From: Tropicibacter sp. R16_0
GTDB taxonomy: Bacteria; Pseudomonadota; Alphaproteobacteria; Rhodobacterales; Rhodobacteraceae
Assembly (NCBI RefSeq): GCF_017743935.1
Contig: NZ_JAGHRE010000014.1
Span: 1-64,000, forward strand
Length of the DNA stretch: 64,000 bases
Direction of reading: 5' to 3'
In this document: positions 17,034-25,712 of the stretch, piece after piece
Layout: every line of letters begins with the position of its first letter
Numbering within the stretch: the first letter of the stretch is position 1
Notes under the pieces: model-generated
Told to the model about the DNA's origin: nothing
The model's input: the letters and a program-made list of their open reading frames with translations, nothing else
Databases searched by the model: none
Made by a program: the position numbers and the translations under genes

Positions 17034-19484
17034 TCAAGAACGCATGTTTGCGCCGTTGGCGTCGTAGATTGGTCCTGCCAGAACCTGCGCATCATAGAAG
17101 TTGCCCAGAATTTCCACCTCGAGCGTCGTTCCAGGCGTTGCGAACTCGGCCGCGACGTAACCCATCGCCATCGACTTTCCGACATGGTGCGCATAGCCAC
17201 CCGAGCTGACATAGCCGACCGGTTCGCCATCTTTCAGGATCGCCTCGTCATGGGCGACGTCGATCCCCTCAACATTGATGGTCAGTGTCACCAGCTTCTG
17301 CGAGACACCCTCATCGCGCGCCTTCAGCGTTGCCTCTTTACCAACGAAGTCCTTTTTCCAGTTGATGAAGACAGCCATGCCGGATTCGACAGCGTCGAAG
17401 TCGGGACGGTATTCCATCGTCCAGACACCCCAGCCCTTCTCGAGTCGCATCGACAGCAGCGCACGCGCGCCGTACCAGCGATAGCCAAGGTCTGCACCGG
17501 CCTCTTCGATGGCGTCTGCCAGTCGCATCAGATATTGCGGTTTGCAGTAGATCTCATAGCCCAATTCGCCAGAGAAGCTGATACGGTTGATGATCACCGG
17601 CACGCCGCCGACAAAGGTCTGGCGCAGGTCACGGAACTTGAAGGCTTCGGCTGAAACATCGTCACGGGTGATCCGGGCCAGCAGGTCCCGCGATTTCGGG
17701 CCGGACAGGGCAATCCCGTGCCAGTCGTCCGAAACGTTGGCATAAGAAATGCCTGCGGGCAGGTCTTTTTCGAACCAGCGGCGGTGTGCCTCTTGCATCG
17801 CGCCCGAGCCGAACAACATAAAGTGATCCTCGGCCAGGCAGGCAACCGTCAGATCGCCGTAGAGCTTGCCCTTGGGCGTCAGCATCGGCGTCAGCGCCAG
17901 GCGTCCGGGCTTGGGAACGAACCCGGCAAGGATATAGTTTAGGTATTCGCGAACGCCTTCGCCCTTGAACTCATGCTTGGCAAAGTTGGCAATCTCAATA
18001 CCGCCGACAGCTTCGCGCACGGCCTTGATTTCCCGGGCGACGTAATCGTGAGACCGGTTGCGCTCGAACGAGGGAACCTCGTGCGCATCTTCCGGGCCGT
18101 CGGCATACCAGAGTACGTTTTCGAGGCCGAAACCCTGATCCATCACCGCACCTTTGGCGATCATGCGATCATAGAGCGCGGTGGTCTTCTGCTTGCGGCC
18201 CTTGGGCAGGGTTTCATTCGGGAAGGTCATCACGAACCGGCGTTCGTAGTTTTCCGACGACTTGATTGTGCCCCAATCCGGTGTCGCGAACTCTCCAAAA
18301 CGCGCCACGTCCATCGCCCAGACATCGATGGATGGCTCGCCGTCGATCATCCATTCCGCAAGGGTCAGGCCCACGCCGCCGCCCTGGCAGAAGCCCGCCA
18401 TGACACCAACGGCCACCCAGTAGTTCTTCATACCCGGAACAGGGCCGATCAGCGGGTTGCCATCAGGGCCAAATGTGAACGGACCGTTGATCACATCCTT
18501 GATCCCGGCATTGGCCATGGCCGGAAGACGTTCAAATGCGGTTTCCAGACGATCCGCCACGCGATCCAGATCTGGCGGCAGCAGTTCATGACCGAAATCC
18601 CAGGGTGTACCGCCGACTTTCCACGGGGTTGCTTGGGCCTCGTAGGTGCCCAACAACATGCCCTGCCCTTCCTGACGGCAGTACACGTTGGCCTCGAAGT
18701 CGATGCCATGCGGCAACTGCTGACCGAAGTTCACGACCTCGTCCATGCGCTCAGTGATCAAGTAGTGGTGCTCCATCGGCTGAACCGGCAGATGAAGGCC
18801 TGCCATATGGCCCACCTCACGCGCCCACAGACCGCCACAGTTTACGACGTGCTCTGCATTGATCGTGCCCTTGGGGGTGACGATGTCCCAGCTGCCATCA
18901 GGGCGCTGGGTCATATTTGTGGCGCCACAATGGGTGAAATACTGTGCGCCGTGCGCCTTGGCAGCTTTGGCAAACGCATAGGTCGTGCCGGACGGATCCA
19001 GATGGCCATCCTGTGCGTCCCAAAGAACCGCATGATAGTGATCCGGATCGATCAGCGGATGACGCTCGGCCAATTCCTTGGGTGAGATAAATTCCTGATC
19101 CAGCCCCATGTATCGGGCTTTCGAACGCTCGCCCTTCAGGTAGTCATACCATTCCTTGGTGGAAGCAGCGTAGAAGCCACCGGTCTGATGCAGGCCAACG
19201 GACTGGCCGGACAGTTCTTCGATCTCTTTATAAAGGTTGATCGTATAGGACTGCAGGCGCGAGATATTCGGATCCGAGCTGATGGTGTGGATACCGCCGG
19301 CCGCGTGCCAGGATGAGCCGGATGTCAGCTCGTCACGTTCAAGCAGGACCGCGTCCTTCCAACCGAACTTGGCCAGGTGGAACAGGATCGAGCAACCAAC
19401 AACGCCGCCGCCAATAACAACGACTTTGGCGTGCGACGGCAGTTTCTTTCCGCCTGTGAACTCGTCGGTCTGAATAGTAGGCAT
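17034..19484 (-). CDS. Dimethylglycine/sarcosine dehydrogenase-like FAD-GcvT protein
   Basis: An 816-residue two-part enzyme. The N-terminal DAO-type FAD domain has VVVIGGGVVGCSILFHLAKFG (about 22-42) and SGSSWHAAGGIH, the site where related enzymes bind FAD covalently through histidine. The C-terminal half is a GcvT-like folate-binding domain (NRISFSGELGYEIYC, RLEKGWGVW, GYAHHVGKSMAMGYV). Members oxidatively demethylate dimethylglycine or sarcosine and pass the one-carbon unit to tetrahydrofolate. Next to an MttB-type methyltransferase and BCCT carrier, it would process dimethylglycine derived from glycine betaine. The exact substrate is unproven. Confidence 0.88.
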   Translation of the reverse strand: MPTIQTDEFTGGKKLPSHAKVVVIGGGVVGCSILFHLAKFGWKDAVLLERDELTSGSSWHAAGGIHTISSDPNISRLQSYTINLYKEIEELSGQSVGLHQTGGFYAASTKEWYDYLKGERSKARYMGLDQEFISPKELAERHPLIDPDHYHAVLWDAQDGHLDPSGTTYAFAKAAKAHGAQYFTHCGATNMTQRPDGSWDIVTPKGTINAEHVVNCGGLWAREVGHMAGLHLPVQPMEHHYLITERMDEVVNFGQQLPHGIDFEANVYCRQEGQGMLLGTYEAQATPWKVGGTPWDFGHELLPPDLDRVADRLETAFERLPAMANAGIKDVINGPFTFGPDGNPLIGPVPGMKNYWVAVGVMAGFCQGGGVGLTLAEWMIDGEPSIDVWAMDVARFGEFATPDWGTIKSSENYERRFVMTFPNETLPKGRKQKTTALYDRMIAKGAVMDQGFGLENVLWYADGPEDAHEVPSFERNRSHDYVAREIKAVREAVGGIEIANFAKHEFKGEGVREYLNYILAGFVPKPGRLALTPMLTPKGKLYGDLTVACLAEDHFMLFGSGAMQEAHRRWFEKDLPAGISYANVSDDWHGIALSGPKSRDLLARITRDDVSAEAFKFRDLRQTFVGGVPVIINRISFSGELGYEIYCKPQYLMRLADAIEEAGADLGYRWYGARALLSMRLEKGWGVWTMEYRPDFDAVESGMAVFINWKKDFVGKEATLKARDEGVSQKLVTLTINVEGIDVAHDEAILKDGEPVGYVSSGGYAHHVGKSMAMGYVAAEFATPGTTLEVEILGNFYDAQVLAGPIYDANGANMRS

Positions 19485-19606
19485 ATTTCGTTTTTCCTCA
19501 GGAATTCACCTTTCACTCTGACTGCATTTGGGTGCACGCTCCTCGTTTTGACCCAAAGCATCTATCTTGGTGAAAAGGGGTTCTCTTCTTTGCAGTGGAT
19601 TGCTGG

Positions 19607-19645
19607 TCGGCAGAACGATCCCGATCATCGCGATCGTCCTGCCGA
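19607..19645. terminator. Long stem-loop between mttB-like and dehydrogenase genes
   Basis: TCGGCAGAACGATC (19607-19620) pairs with GATCGTCCTGCCGA (19632-19645), a 14-bp stem with one mismatch. It lies just past the stop of the mttB-like gene on the minus strand and before the dehydrogenase gene. There is no T tract, so it could be a weak terminator or an mRNA-stabilising hairpin separating the two messages. Confidence 0.45.
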
Positions 19646-19656
19646 ACCTGCAAGTG

Positions 19657-21216
19657 TCAGAAATCCGTGGCAGCGCCGCCCTCGGACTTGCGCTTGGTGA
19701 CAAAGGCATCGAGCTCTTCGCTGATCCCCGGGTCCAGAGCCGGAGCCTCGTAAGAGGCGAGCCGCTTCTTCCACTCGGCGTTGGCACGCTCGATCGCAAT
19801 CGGCGATCCGGCCTCCTGCCAGGTCTCAAAGTTGCGCCAGTCACTCAGGATTGGCGAATAGAAGGCATCGCGGTAACGCGCCTGGGTGTGTTCAGTGCCA
19901 AAGAAGTGACCCGCTGGCCCAACTTCATTGATGGCCTCCAACGCCAGATCGTCCACGCTGGTCGAAACCGGCTGAAGAAATTCCGTGACCATCTGCAACA
20001 GGTCGATATCAAGCATCACCTTCTCATACGAGCAGCACAGCCCTCCTTCGAGCCACCCTGCCCCGTGCATGAGCATGTTGGCGCCGCCATTGATCGCACC
20101 CCAAAGCGAGAAGACCGCCTCATACGCCGCTTGCGAGTCTACCGTATTGGCCGCGCACACATTCGAAGAGCGATACGGGATGCCGTAGCGCCGCGCCAGC
20201 TGTCCGCCGATATGCTGCGCCTTCATGTATTCCGGTGTGCCAAACGCTGGCGAACCGGTTTTCATATCTACGTTGGAAGTGAAGCCGCCATACATCACCG
20301 GCGCACCTGGCCGCACCATCTGGGTAAAGGCCACACCCGCCAGAGCTTCGGCGTTTTGCAGCGTTACGGCACCGGCAATCGTGACCGGCGCCATCGCCCC
20401 TGCCAGCGTGAAGGGTGTGATCACAACAGGCTGGCCCATCTCGGACAACGCCATCACGCCCTGCATCATCGGAATATCGAGCTGCAGAGGAGAGTTCGTG
20501 TTGATGATCGAGAACATGCAGGCCTGATCACGCATCTGGTCATGGGTCAGACCATGGGCAATCCGCGTCATCTCGATTGCATCGGAGACACGCTCCTCAC
20601 CAAGCGAATAGATGCAATAAGCCTTGTCTGTCAGCGTGATGTAATCCTGAATACAATCAAGATGGCGAATAGACGCGTGAATGTCGGTCGGTTCCACCGG
20701 ATACCCACCCGTCACGTGCAGAACATTGTGCATCTGAGCCAGTCGCAGGAAGTTGCGAAAATCTTCCTGATTGCCCGCGCGCCGACCTCGATCCGTATCC
20801 GAGCAGTTCGGCGCGCTTGCCATCATGTTGAATACGATGTTGTTCCCGCCCATGGTCACGTTGTGTTGGGCGTTTCGCGCGTGCAGCGTGAATTCCGACG
20901 GCACACTTGCGATGGCTTCGTTGATCAGATCCGGATCGAAGCGCACACGTTCTTCACCGTCCCGGACATCGGCCCCCGCCTTTTTCATCACGGCGCGCGC
21001 GTCATCATGCAACACGTCCAGGCCGGTTTCTGAAAGCAGTTTCAGGGATGCCTGGTGAATATGTTCAACCTGATCATCCGAAATCAGCTCAACAGCCGGG
21101 TAGGAACGCTTAAGCTGCGCGAACGGGCGCTGTACGATTGCCGGGGCTGTTGCCCCACCGTCACGGCGGCGCCCCCGGCGCCCGCGCGCCTTCTGAGCCA
21201 GTTGTTCAGTGGTCAT
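19657..21216 (-). CDS. Trimethylamine methyltransferase (MttB) family protein, non-pyrrolysine
   Basis: A 519-residue TIM-barrel methyltransferase of the MttB/COG5598 family: N-terminal HQASLKLLSETGLDVLHDDAR, then NTNSPLQLDIPMMQGVMAL, GGFTSNVDMKTGSPAFGTPEY and the C-terminal GPAGHFFGTEHTQARYRDAFYSP. The frame is read through without an in-frame TAG, so it lacks the pyrrolysine of trimethylamine-specific MttB. Non-Pyl members include MtgB (glycine betaine:corrinoid). The basic N-terminal tract RGRRGRRR is unusual. No corrinoid protein gene is present nearby, so the methyl acceptor is unknown. Confidence 0.88.
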   Translation of the reverse strand: MTTEQLAQKARGRRGRRRDGGATAPAIVQRPFAQLKRSYPAVELISDDQVEHIHQASLKLLSETGLDVLHDDARAVMKKAGADVRDGEERVRFDPDLINEAIASVPSEFTLHARNAQHNVTMGGNNIVFNMMASAPNCSDTDRGRRAGNQEDFRNFLRLAQMHNVLHVTGGYPVEPTDIHASIRHLDCIQDYITLTDKAYCIYSLGEERVSDAIEMTRIAHGLTHDQMRDQACMFSIINTNSPLQLDIPMMQGVMALSEMGQPVVITPFTLAGAMAPVTIAGAVTLQNAEALAGVAFTQMVRPGAPVMYGGFTSNVDMKTGSPAFGTPEYMKAQHIGGQLARRYGIPYRSSNVCAANTVDSQAAYEAVFSLWGAINGGANMLMHGAGWLEGGLCCSYEKVMLDIDLLQMVTEFLQPVSTSVDDLALEAINEVGPAGHFFGTEHTQARYRDAFYSPILSDWRNFETWQEAGSPIAIERANAEWKKRLASYEAPALDPGISEELDAFVTKRKSEGGAATDF

Positions 21217-21403
21217 CCGATAGTACCTTCATTTTCGGAGTTAAGCCTGAGAGCGAGAGGTTTGGGCGTTACGCCTCAAGTCATTTGCTGCTTATGGCGG
21301 CAGACAAAGATGCATGTCCGCGAATCGCCACTCAATGCCGTGCGGACCTGCGAACCCAAAAGCCCGCAATTACATGGAGGTACCAGTCGTTGTTTCACTT
21401 CGC

Positions 21404-21442
21404 ATTTCCAATATGCCGCACAAGATACGGTATATTGGAAAT
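21404..21442. promoter_or_regulatory. Inverted repeat, candidate XRE-cupin operator before mttB
   Basis: ATTTCCAATAT at 21404-21414 and ATATTGGAAAT at 21432-21442 form a perfect 11-bp inverted repeat. It lies between the end of the XRE-cupin gene and the start of the mttB-like gene (both minus strand), about 190 bp before the latter. The same half-site occurs in the interval upstream of the XRE-cupin gene. Confidence 0.65.
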
Positions 21443-21478
21443 TTACGTCGATTCAGTCAATACACTTTATGTGCCTTC

Positions 21479-22072
21479 TCAGACTGACGCTGTAGGTTCC
21501 TGATACTGAGTCGGCTGAGCCACGAGGAGGATCGCCTCGGTTTCTCCGTCAGCCTCATTGCAAATGCGATGATTGCAGTCACTCCGGTATCGCAAGGTAT
21601 CCCCTGCTTCCGCCCGAACAGTTCGACCGTTGACGGTAACCGACAACGCACCGGACAAGCAGGTCAGGTGCTCGAAAGTTCCAGGCGCATGAGGCTTTGA
21701 ATCAAGTTCACCTCCAGCCTTCATAAGCAGCTTATGCCATTCGACCGGAAGAACGGTGCGTCGTGGGCTCAGCATATATATCTCGCATTTTCCGTCTGCA
21801 CTGCGCTGCATTGGCGTGGAATAGTGATGAAGATGCTCGATCGGATCCGCTTCACCAGGCGCGCCCTCAAGCATGCTAAGATCAACCCCAAGAGCTTGGG
21901 AAAGAGACCAGACTATTGAAAAGGTGGGGTTTGTAGCGCCCCTTTCAATGGCGGATAACATCGAGCGGGACACACCGGTCCGCTCAGAGAGGCGCTCGAG
22001 GGTTAGGCCCAGGGACTTCCTGGCGTCCTTCATGATTTTGCCAATTTCAGGGGCGGCTGACTGCGTATTCAT
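21479..22072 (-). CDS. XRE family regulator with C-terminal cupin
   Basis: A 197-residue protein. The N-terminal Cro/CI-type HTH spans about residues 11-66 (LGLTLERLSERTGVSRSMLSAIERG), and the C-terminal cupin_2 barrel contains HAPGTFEHLTCLSGALSVTVNG and GDTLRYRSDCNHRI. This two-domain family often controls polyamine, amino acid or osmolyte catabolism and senses a small metabolite in the cupin. It is divergent from thrC and upstream of mttB. ATATTGGAAAT-type half-sites on both sides suggest autoregulation and control of the neighbours. Confidence 0.9.
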   Translation of the reverse strand: MNTQSAAPEIGKIMKDARKSLGLTLERLSERTGVSRSMLSAIERGATNPTFSIVWSLSQALGVDLSMLEGAPGEADPIEHLHHYSTPMQRSADGKCEIYMLSPRRTVLPVEWHKLLMKAGGELDSKPHAPGTFEHLTCLSGALSVTVNGRTVRAEAGDTLRYRSDCNHRICNEADGETEAILLVAQPTQYQEPTASV

Positions 22073-22077
22073 TCCTC

Positions 22078-22144
22078 ATTTCCACTATATTAGATTTTTG
22101 TTTACGTGCGGCGAAGGTCTTGCTAAATCCACAATATTGGAAAT
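22078..22144. promoter_or_regulatory. Candidate XRE-cupin operator half-sites before thrC
   Basis: ATTTCCACTATAT at 22078-22090 and ATATTGGAAAT at 22134-22144 are inversely oriented copies of the half-site seen at 21404-21442. They lie in the divergent interval between the XRE-cupin start (22072) and thrC start (22158). The first copy is imperfect. Confidence 0.55.
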
Positions 22145-22157
22145 CTTGGAAAATGCC

Positions 22158-23555
22158 ATGCTGTACTCTAGTACTCGCGGGAACGCTCCCGCTCGCTCCC
22201 TCCGGGAACTGCTGAACCGCGGAACCGCAGAGGATGGTGGCCTCTATGCGCCAGAGGCTTGGCCTGAACTTACAGCCAGCGAACTGTCCGCTATGGGTGA
22301 ACAGGCCTACGATCAGATTGCCTCAGACGTTCTGGCGCTGTTTGGCGGAGATGATTGGCAACAGAGCGACTTCAGCGCTGGCATCAGAAAAGCGCTGGCC
22401 GGTTTTGAGCGCAGCGATGGACCGCCTCTACATCATCTGGAGGACCAACTTTGGAGCATGGAGCTTTTCCATGGACCCACATTCGCTTTCAAGGACTACG
22501 CCCTCGCCCCTTTGGCGGAAGCGATCGATCGAGAACTCACAATCTCTGGCAAGCGCGCCACGGTTCTCTGTGCGACGTCCGGTGATACGGGTGCTGCCAC
22601 AGCAAATGCTTTTGCAGGACGCTCGCAAGCCAATGCAGTAATTCTGTTTCCGGAAGGCCGCGTCTCTGACGTGCAGCGACGGCAGATGACATGCCTGGGA
22701 GCTTCAAACGTTCAGGCAATTTCCGTTCGGGGAGACTTTGATGACTGCCAAAGCATCGTCAAAAGCCTATATCAAAGCGAAGCCGCCAAAGAATACAGCT
22801 ATACAGCTGTTAATTCGATCAACCTGGCCCGGATCCTCCTCCAGACGTCCTATTACATTTACGCTTCGGTCAAGATCCATGCCGAATGCGGCCAGTCCGT
22901 GAACTTTGCTGTCCCCAGCGGAAATTTTGGCAATATCTTTGCCGGCTATATCGCGAAGCAAATGGGCGCTCCCATTGGGAAGTTGATCGTCACATCGAAC
23001 GAAAATGATGTCCTTCCCCGGCTGTTCGAGACTGGTATGATGTCGAAAGCAGAGACAATACCGACAATCTCCCCGAGCATGGATATTCAGGTTTCCAGCA
23101 ACTTTGAACGTATGCTGTGGATCCTGAAAGGACGCGACGGGACCGCAACGCGCGACATGCAAAAACAGTTGGCTGAGCGGTCTTTTTACGAACTCTCGCA
23201 GTCCGAGCATTCCAAACTGACCAAAGACTTCGGAGCGATGAAGTGCGGCAAAGGCGACGCCTTGGACACCATGCGCCAGATCCATGAGCAGTTCGGCAAG
23301 ATCATTTGCCCGCATTCAGCGACCGGATACTTCGCGGCGGATCAACTGAAGGCCACGCTTGACGGCCCCATTGTTGTCACTGAAACGGCCCATCCGGCCA
23401 AATTCCCAACTGCCGTGGAGGAAGCGCTCGGCATGCTTCCGGATACGCCCGCGCGGCTGGAAGACCTTTTTGCCTGCGAGGAAGAGTTCGTAACCGTCAG
23501 TCCGACGGTAGAAGCTGTGCAAAGCGTGATCGACGGAAAATTCGGAACGCCATGA
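22158..23555 (+). CDS. thrC: Threonine synthase
   Basis: A 465-residue PLP enzyme of fold type II. FHGPTFAFKDYALAPLAEA carries the Schiff-base lysine (K112), followed by CATSGDTGAATANAF (phosphate/PLP site), NSINLARILLQTSYY and the C-terminal VVTETAHPAKFP. It converts O-phospho-L-homoserine to threonine. The ATG at 22158 begins MLYSSTRG, the usual N terminus; the frame is open further upstream across the regulator gene but has no ribosome site there. The next gene overlaps its stop (ATGA). A thrC isolated from thrA/thrB suggests an accessory copy. Confidence 0.93.
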   Translation: MLYSSTRGNAPARSLRELLNRGTAEDGGLYAPEAWPELTASELSAMGEQAYDQIASDVLALFGGDDWQQSDFSAGIRKALAGFERSDGPPLHHLEDQLWSMELFHGPTFAFKDYALAPLAEAIDRELTISGKRATVLCATSGDTGAATANAFAGRSQANAVILFPEGRVSDVQRRQMTCLGASNVQAISVRGDFDDCQSIVKSLYQSEAAKEYSYTAVNSINLARILLQTSYYIYASVKIHAECGQSVNFAVPSGNFGNIFAGYIAKQMGAPIGKLIVTSNENDVLPRLFETGMMSKAETIPTISPSMDIQVSSNFERMLWILKGRDGTATRDMQKQLAERSFYELSQSEHSKLTKDFGAMKCGKGDALDTMRQIHEQFGKIICPHSATGYFAADQLKATLDGPIVVTETAHPAKFPTAVEEALGMLPDTPARLEDLFACEEEFVTVSPTVEAVQSVIDGKFGTP

Positions 23556-24340
23556 AACTGACGTGCTTACCCCCGGAAGTTCAATCTCTTTTGAATGAAC
23601 CACGTGACATTCTCCTGATCGGGATGTCGGGAATCGGAAAAACGCTCCTCTCGAGCTATTTGAACCGATCCGGGGCGTGGCGCTATGTGTCGATAGACGC
23701 CCAAATCCAGGGGTGTTATTTGCGCGAACAGATCCTTGAGGTCTTCATTAACGAGGTCAGCAAGGGTGCAATGCTGTCCAAGCTGCAAGAGCTGGGCGTT
23801 CTCAGTTTAGACGACGAATTGTGCAAGGATTCGCTTGCACCGTTGACGTCCTATCTGGGGATGCCCGGGGACCCAAGCAAAGGCGGGATTGAGTTCACCG
23901 AATACGTGAAACGGCAAAACTTTCATCGACAGGCTGAACTCACTGCAGTCGCAGACCTGCTTAGCCTGAGTTCCCAACGGCCGGTTCTGGCCGATTCAAG
24001 TGGGTCGTTCTGCGAATTGTTTGCCCCCGGGGATCCCATATTCTCTGCTTTGAAAGACAGGTTCCTTATCGTGTCGCTTAGGGAAACTGACGAGCTCGTC
24101 CAGAGACTGATAGCCAGGTATGTCGAGAACCCAAAACCAATTTACTATTCTCCCGATTTGCTTTCTGAATATTGGGGCGAGTATTCGGCAAATGTTGGAG
24201 GCAGAGATAGGTATGTCGACCCAAGAAAATTCGCGCTTTGGTCGTATCAGAAGATGATTTCGGTCAGGCGCGACAAATTCGCGGAACTGGCCAGACACAG
24301 CGACATATCGATTAGCGCGGCAGACTTGCGATACGCGTAG
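23552..24340 (+). CDS. P-loop NTPase/kinase-like protein coupled to thrC, unknown function
   Basis: A 262-residue protein with a Walker A motif GMSGIGKT at residues 24-31 directly after a hydrophobic strand (DILLIGMSGIGKT), as in small kinases of the shikimate/adenylate kinase group. A candidate second strand is RPVLADSSGSF (about 145-155), followed by FLIVSLRETDELVQRL, where a basic lid region follows. The ATGA overlap with thrC implies translational coupling and a linked role. A replacement homoserine kinase would make pathway sense but is speculation. No specific family was recognised. Confidence 0.7.
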   Translation: MKLTCLPPEVQSLLNEPRDILLIGMSGIGKTLLSSYLNRSGAWRYVSIDAQIQGCYLREQILEVFINEVSKGAMLSKLQELGVLSLDDELCKDSLAPLTSYLGMPGDPSKGGIEFTEYVKRQNFHRQAELTAVADLLSLSSQRPVLADSSGSFCELFAPGDPIFSALKDRFLIVSLRETDELVQRLIARYVENPKPIYYSPDLLSEYWGEYSANVGGRDRYVDPRKFALWSYQKMISVRRDKFAELARHSDISISAADLRYA

Positions 24341-24507
24341 GCCGTTGTTCACCTATGCCGGAGTCTCACGCAATTGGAACGCCGGACGTGTCAGCCAACC
24401 TCGGCCTTACGCGGCTCCATGCAAGGGTAAACTAGTGAAAAACTATGACGGCCTACGGATGGCCTTAATTCGTTTTTGTCAAAAACTGTGATTTCTGATC
24501 TGTCTTA

Positions 24508-25353
24508 GGGTCAGGATTCATAACCAATAAATTACGAAAGCAGCGAGAGCGATTGCTAAGAGGAAGACCTTTGGGCAGCGGTCGTATCGGGTTGCCACCC
24601 TGCGCCAATCCTTGAGCCTACCGAACATGATCTCGATCCGGTTGCTCCGTTTGTATCGGCGCTTGTCGTACTTGACCGGTTTCTTGCGCTGTTTTCGGCC
24701 CGGTATACACGCGCATATGCCCTTGTCTTTCAACGCTTCTCTGAACCAATCGGCATCGTATCCGCGATCACCGAGCAGCCAATCGACATTTGGCAGGCTG
24801 CTCAACAATGCCCATGCGCCGATGTAATCGCTGACCTGACCGGCGGTGGCGAACAGGTTGAGCGGTCGCCCCTGGCTGTCACAGATGGCGTGCAGCTTGG
24901 TGTTCATGCCGCCCTTGGTCCGGCCAATCAGGCGACCACGCCCCCCCTTTTGACGGCCATGCTGGTCGCTGTACGGTGGGCCTTCAGGTAAGTGGCGTCG
25001 ATCATCATGGTCTTCTCTTCGCCGTGCTCGGCGGCCAGACCTGCCATCATCCGCGCGAAAATGCCTTTCTCGCTCCAGCGCTTCCAACGGCTGTAAAGTG
25101 TCTTGTGCGGGCCATATGCGTCAGGAGCATCGCGCCACCTTAACCCATTGCGGTTGACGAATATTATTCCGCTCAACACACGCTTGTCGTCAACCCTGGG
25201 CTTTCCGTGAGACTTCGGAAAGAAAGGTTGCAGACGCGCCATCTGCGCGTCGGTAAGCCAGAAAAGATCGCTCATGTCACCGCTCCGTTTTCGGAGCGTG
25301 AATCACCCAACGCGAGGGAAATCAATGCATCCAGACCCTAATGGGTCCTGACC
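24508..25353 (-). mobile_element. IS5 family (IS427-like) insertion sequence
   Basis: An 846-bp element. Ends carry short imperfect inverted repeats starting GGGTCAGGA on the left and ending TCCTGACC on the right. TTA flanks both sides (24505-24507 and 25354-25356), matching the 3-bp TNA target duplication of the IS427 group. It contains one two-frame transposase gene and lies between the thrC operon and the toxin-antitoxin pair. Confidence 0.85.
24518..25275 (-). CDS. IS5 family transposase, made by -1 frameshifting
   Basis: Two overlapping frames. The first (25275 down to 24928) encodes the N-terminal DUF4096-type domain (FWLTDAQMARLQPFFP, GLRWRDAPDAYGPHKTLYSRWKRW) and the first catalytic Asp in MMIDATYLKAH. 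The second (to 24518, -1 frame) encodes the rest of the DDE domain with GDRGYDADWFREAL and RRYKRSNRIEIMFGRLKDWRR. The frames meet at A4G7 near 24945-24955 on the minus strand, a classical -1 slippery sequence in this group. The element therefore may be intact. Confidence 0.85.
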
Positions 25354-25581
25354 TTAGGGCTGCTACTCATCTTTCCTCGCCTTAGCGCGACATCAACCTG
25401 TGCGTCAGAGTGCCAATATTCGATAGTTTTCGCTGGCATACCATCCCGTTGAGGTTTGAAACCTACTCCCCTCAATCAAAGTGTTTGGGCGCATTTGATA
25501 TGTTTATCAGAGTCGATTTACGTTGGGGATCAGAATGCGTGTTTTTTGATCTCTACATCAGTATCTTCTGAGTCCACATCA

Positions 25582-25614
25582 CAACATACGATAATGATCA
25601 CTTATCGTATGTTG
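25582..25614. repeat. 33-bp palindrome in a gene-free interval
   Basis: CAACATACGATAA (25582-25594) and TTATCGTATGTTG (25602-25614) are perfect 13-bp arms around a 7-bp centre TGATCAC. It lies between the IS element end (25353) and the toxin gene end (25713); nothing else was recognised in that 360-bp interval. The arm-spacer-arm form could be an operator or a Xer/dif-like resolution site (arms ending GATAA/TTATC). Confidence 0.6.
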
Positions 25615-25712
25615 ACTGGAGCGCGCGGTTTTGCCACCTTCAGCGCATGGAAACCCGGCCAAAACCACTCAGCGCAACGAGAGAAACCGCCTTGCCCGCC
25701 TTGGTTTCAAAC

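Noticed and set aside
19567-21033. A 488-codon open frame on the plus strand
   Set aside because: It is antisense to the well-supported mttB-like gene and has no recognised domain.
19657-21216. Pyrrolysine-containing MttB
   Set aside because: The gene has no in-frame TAG, so it is not the pyrrolysine form.
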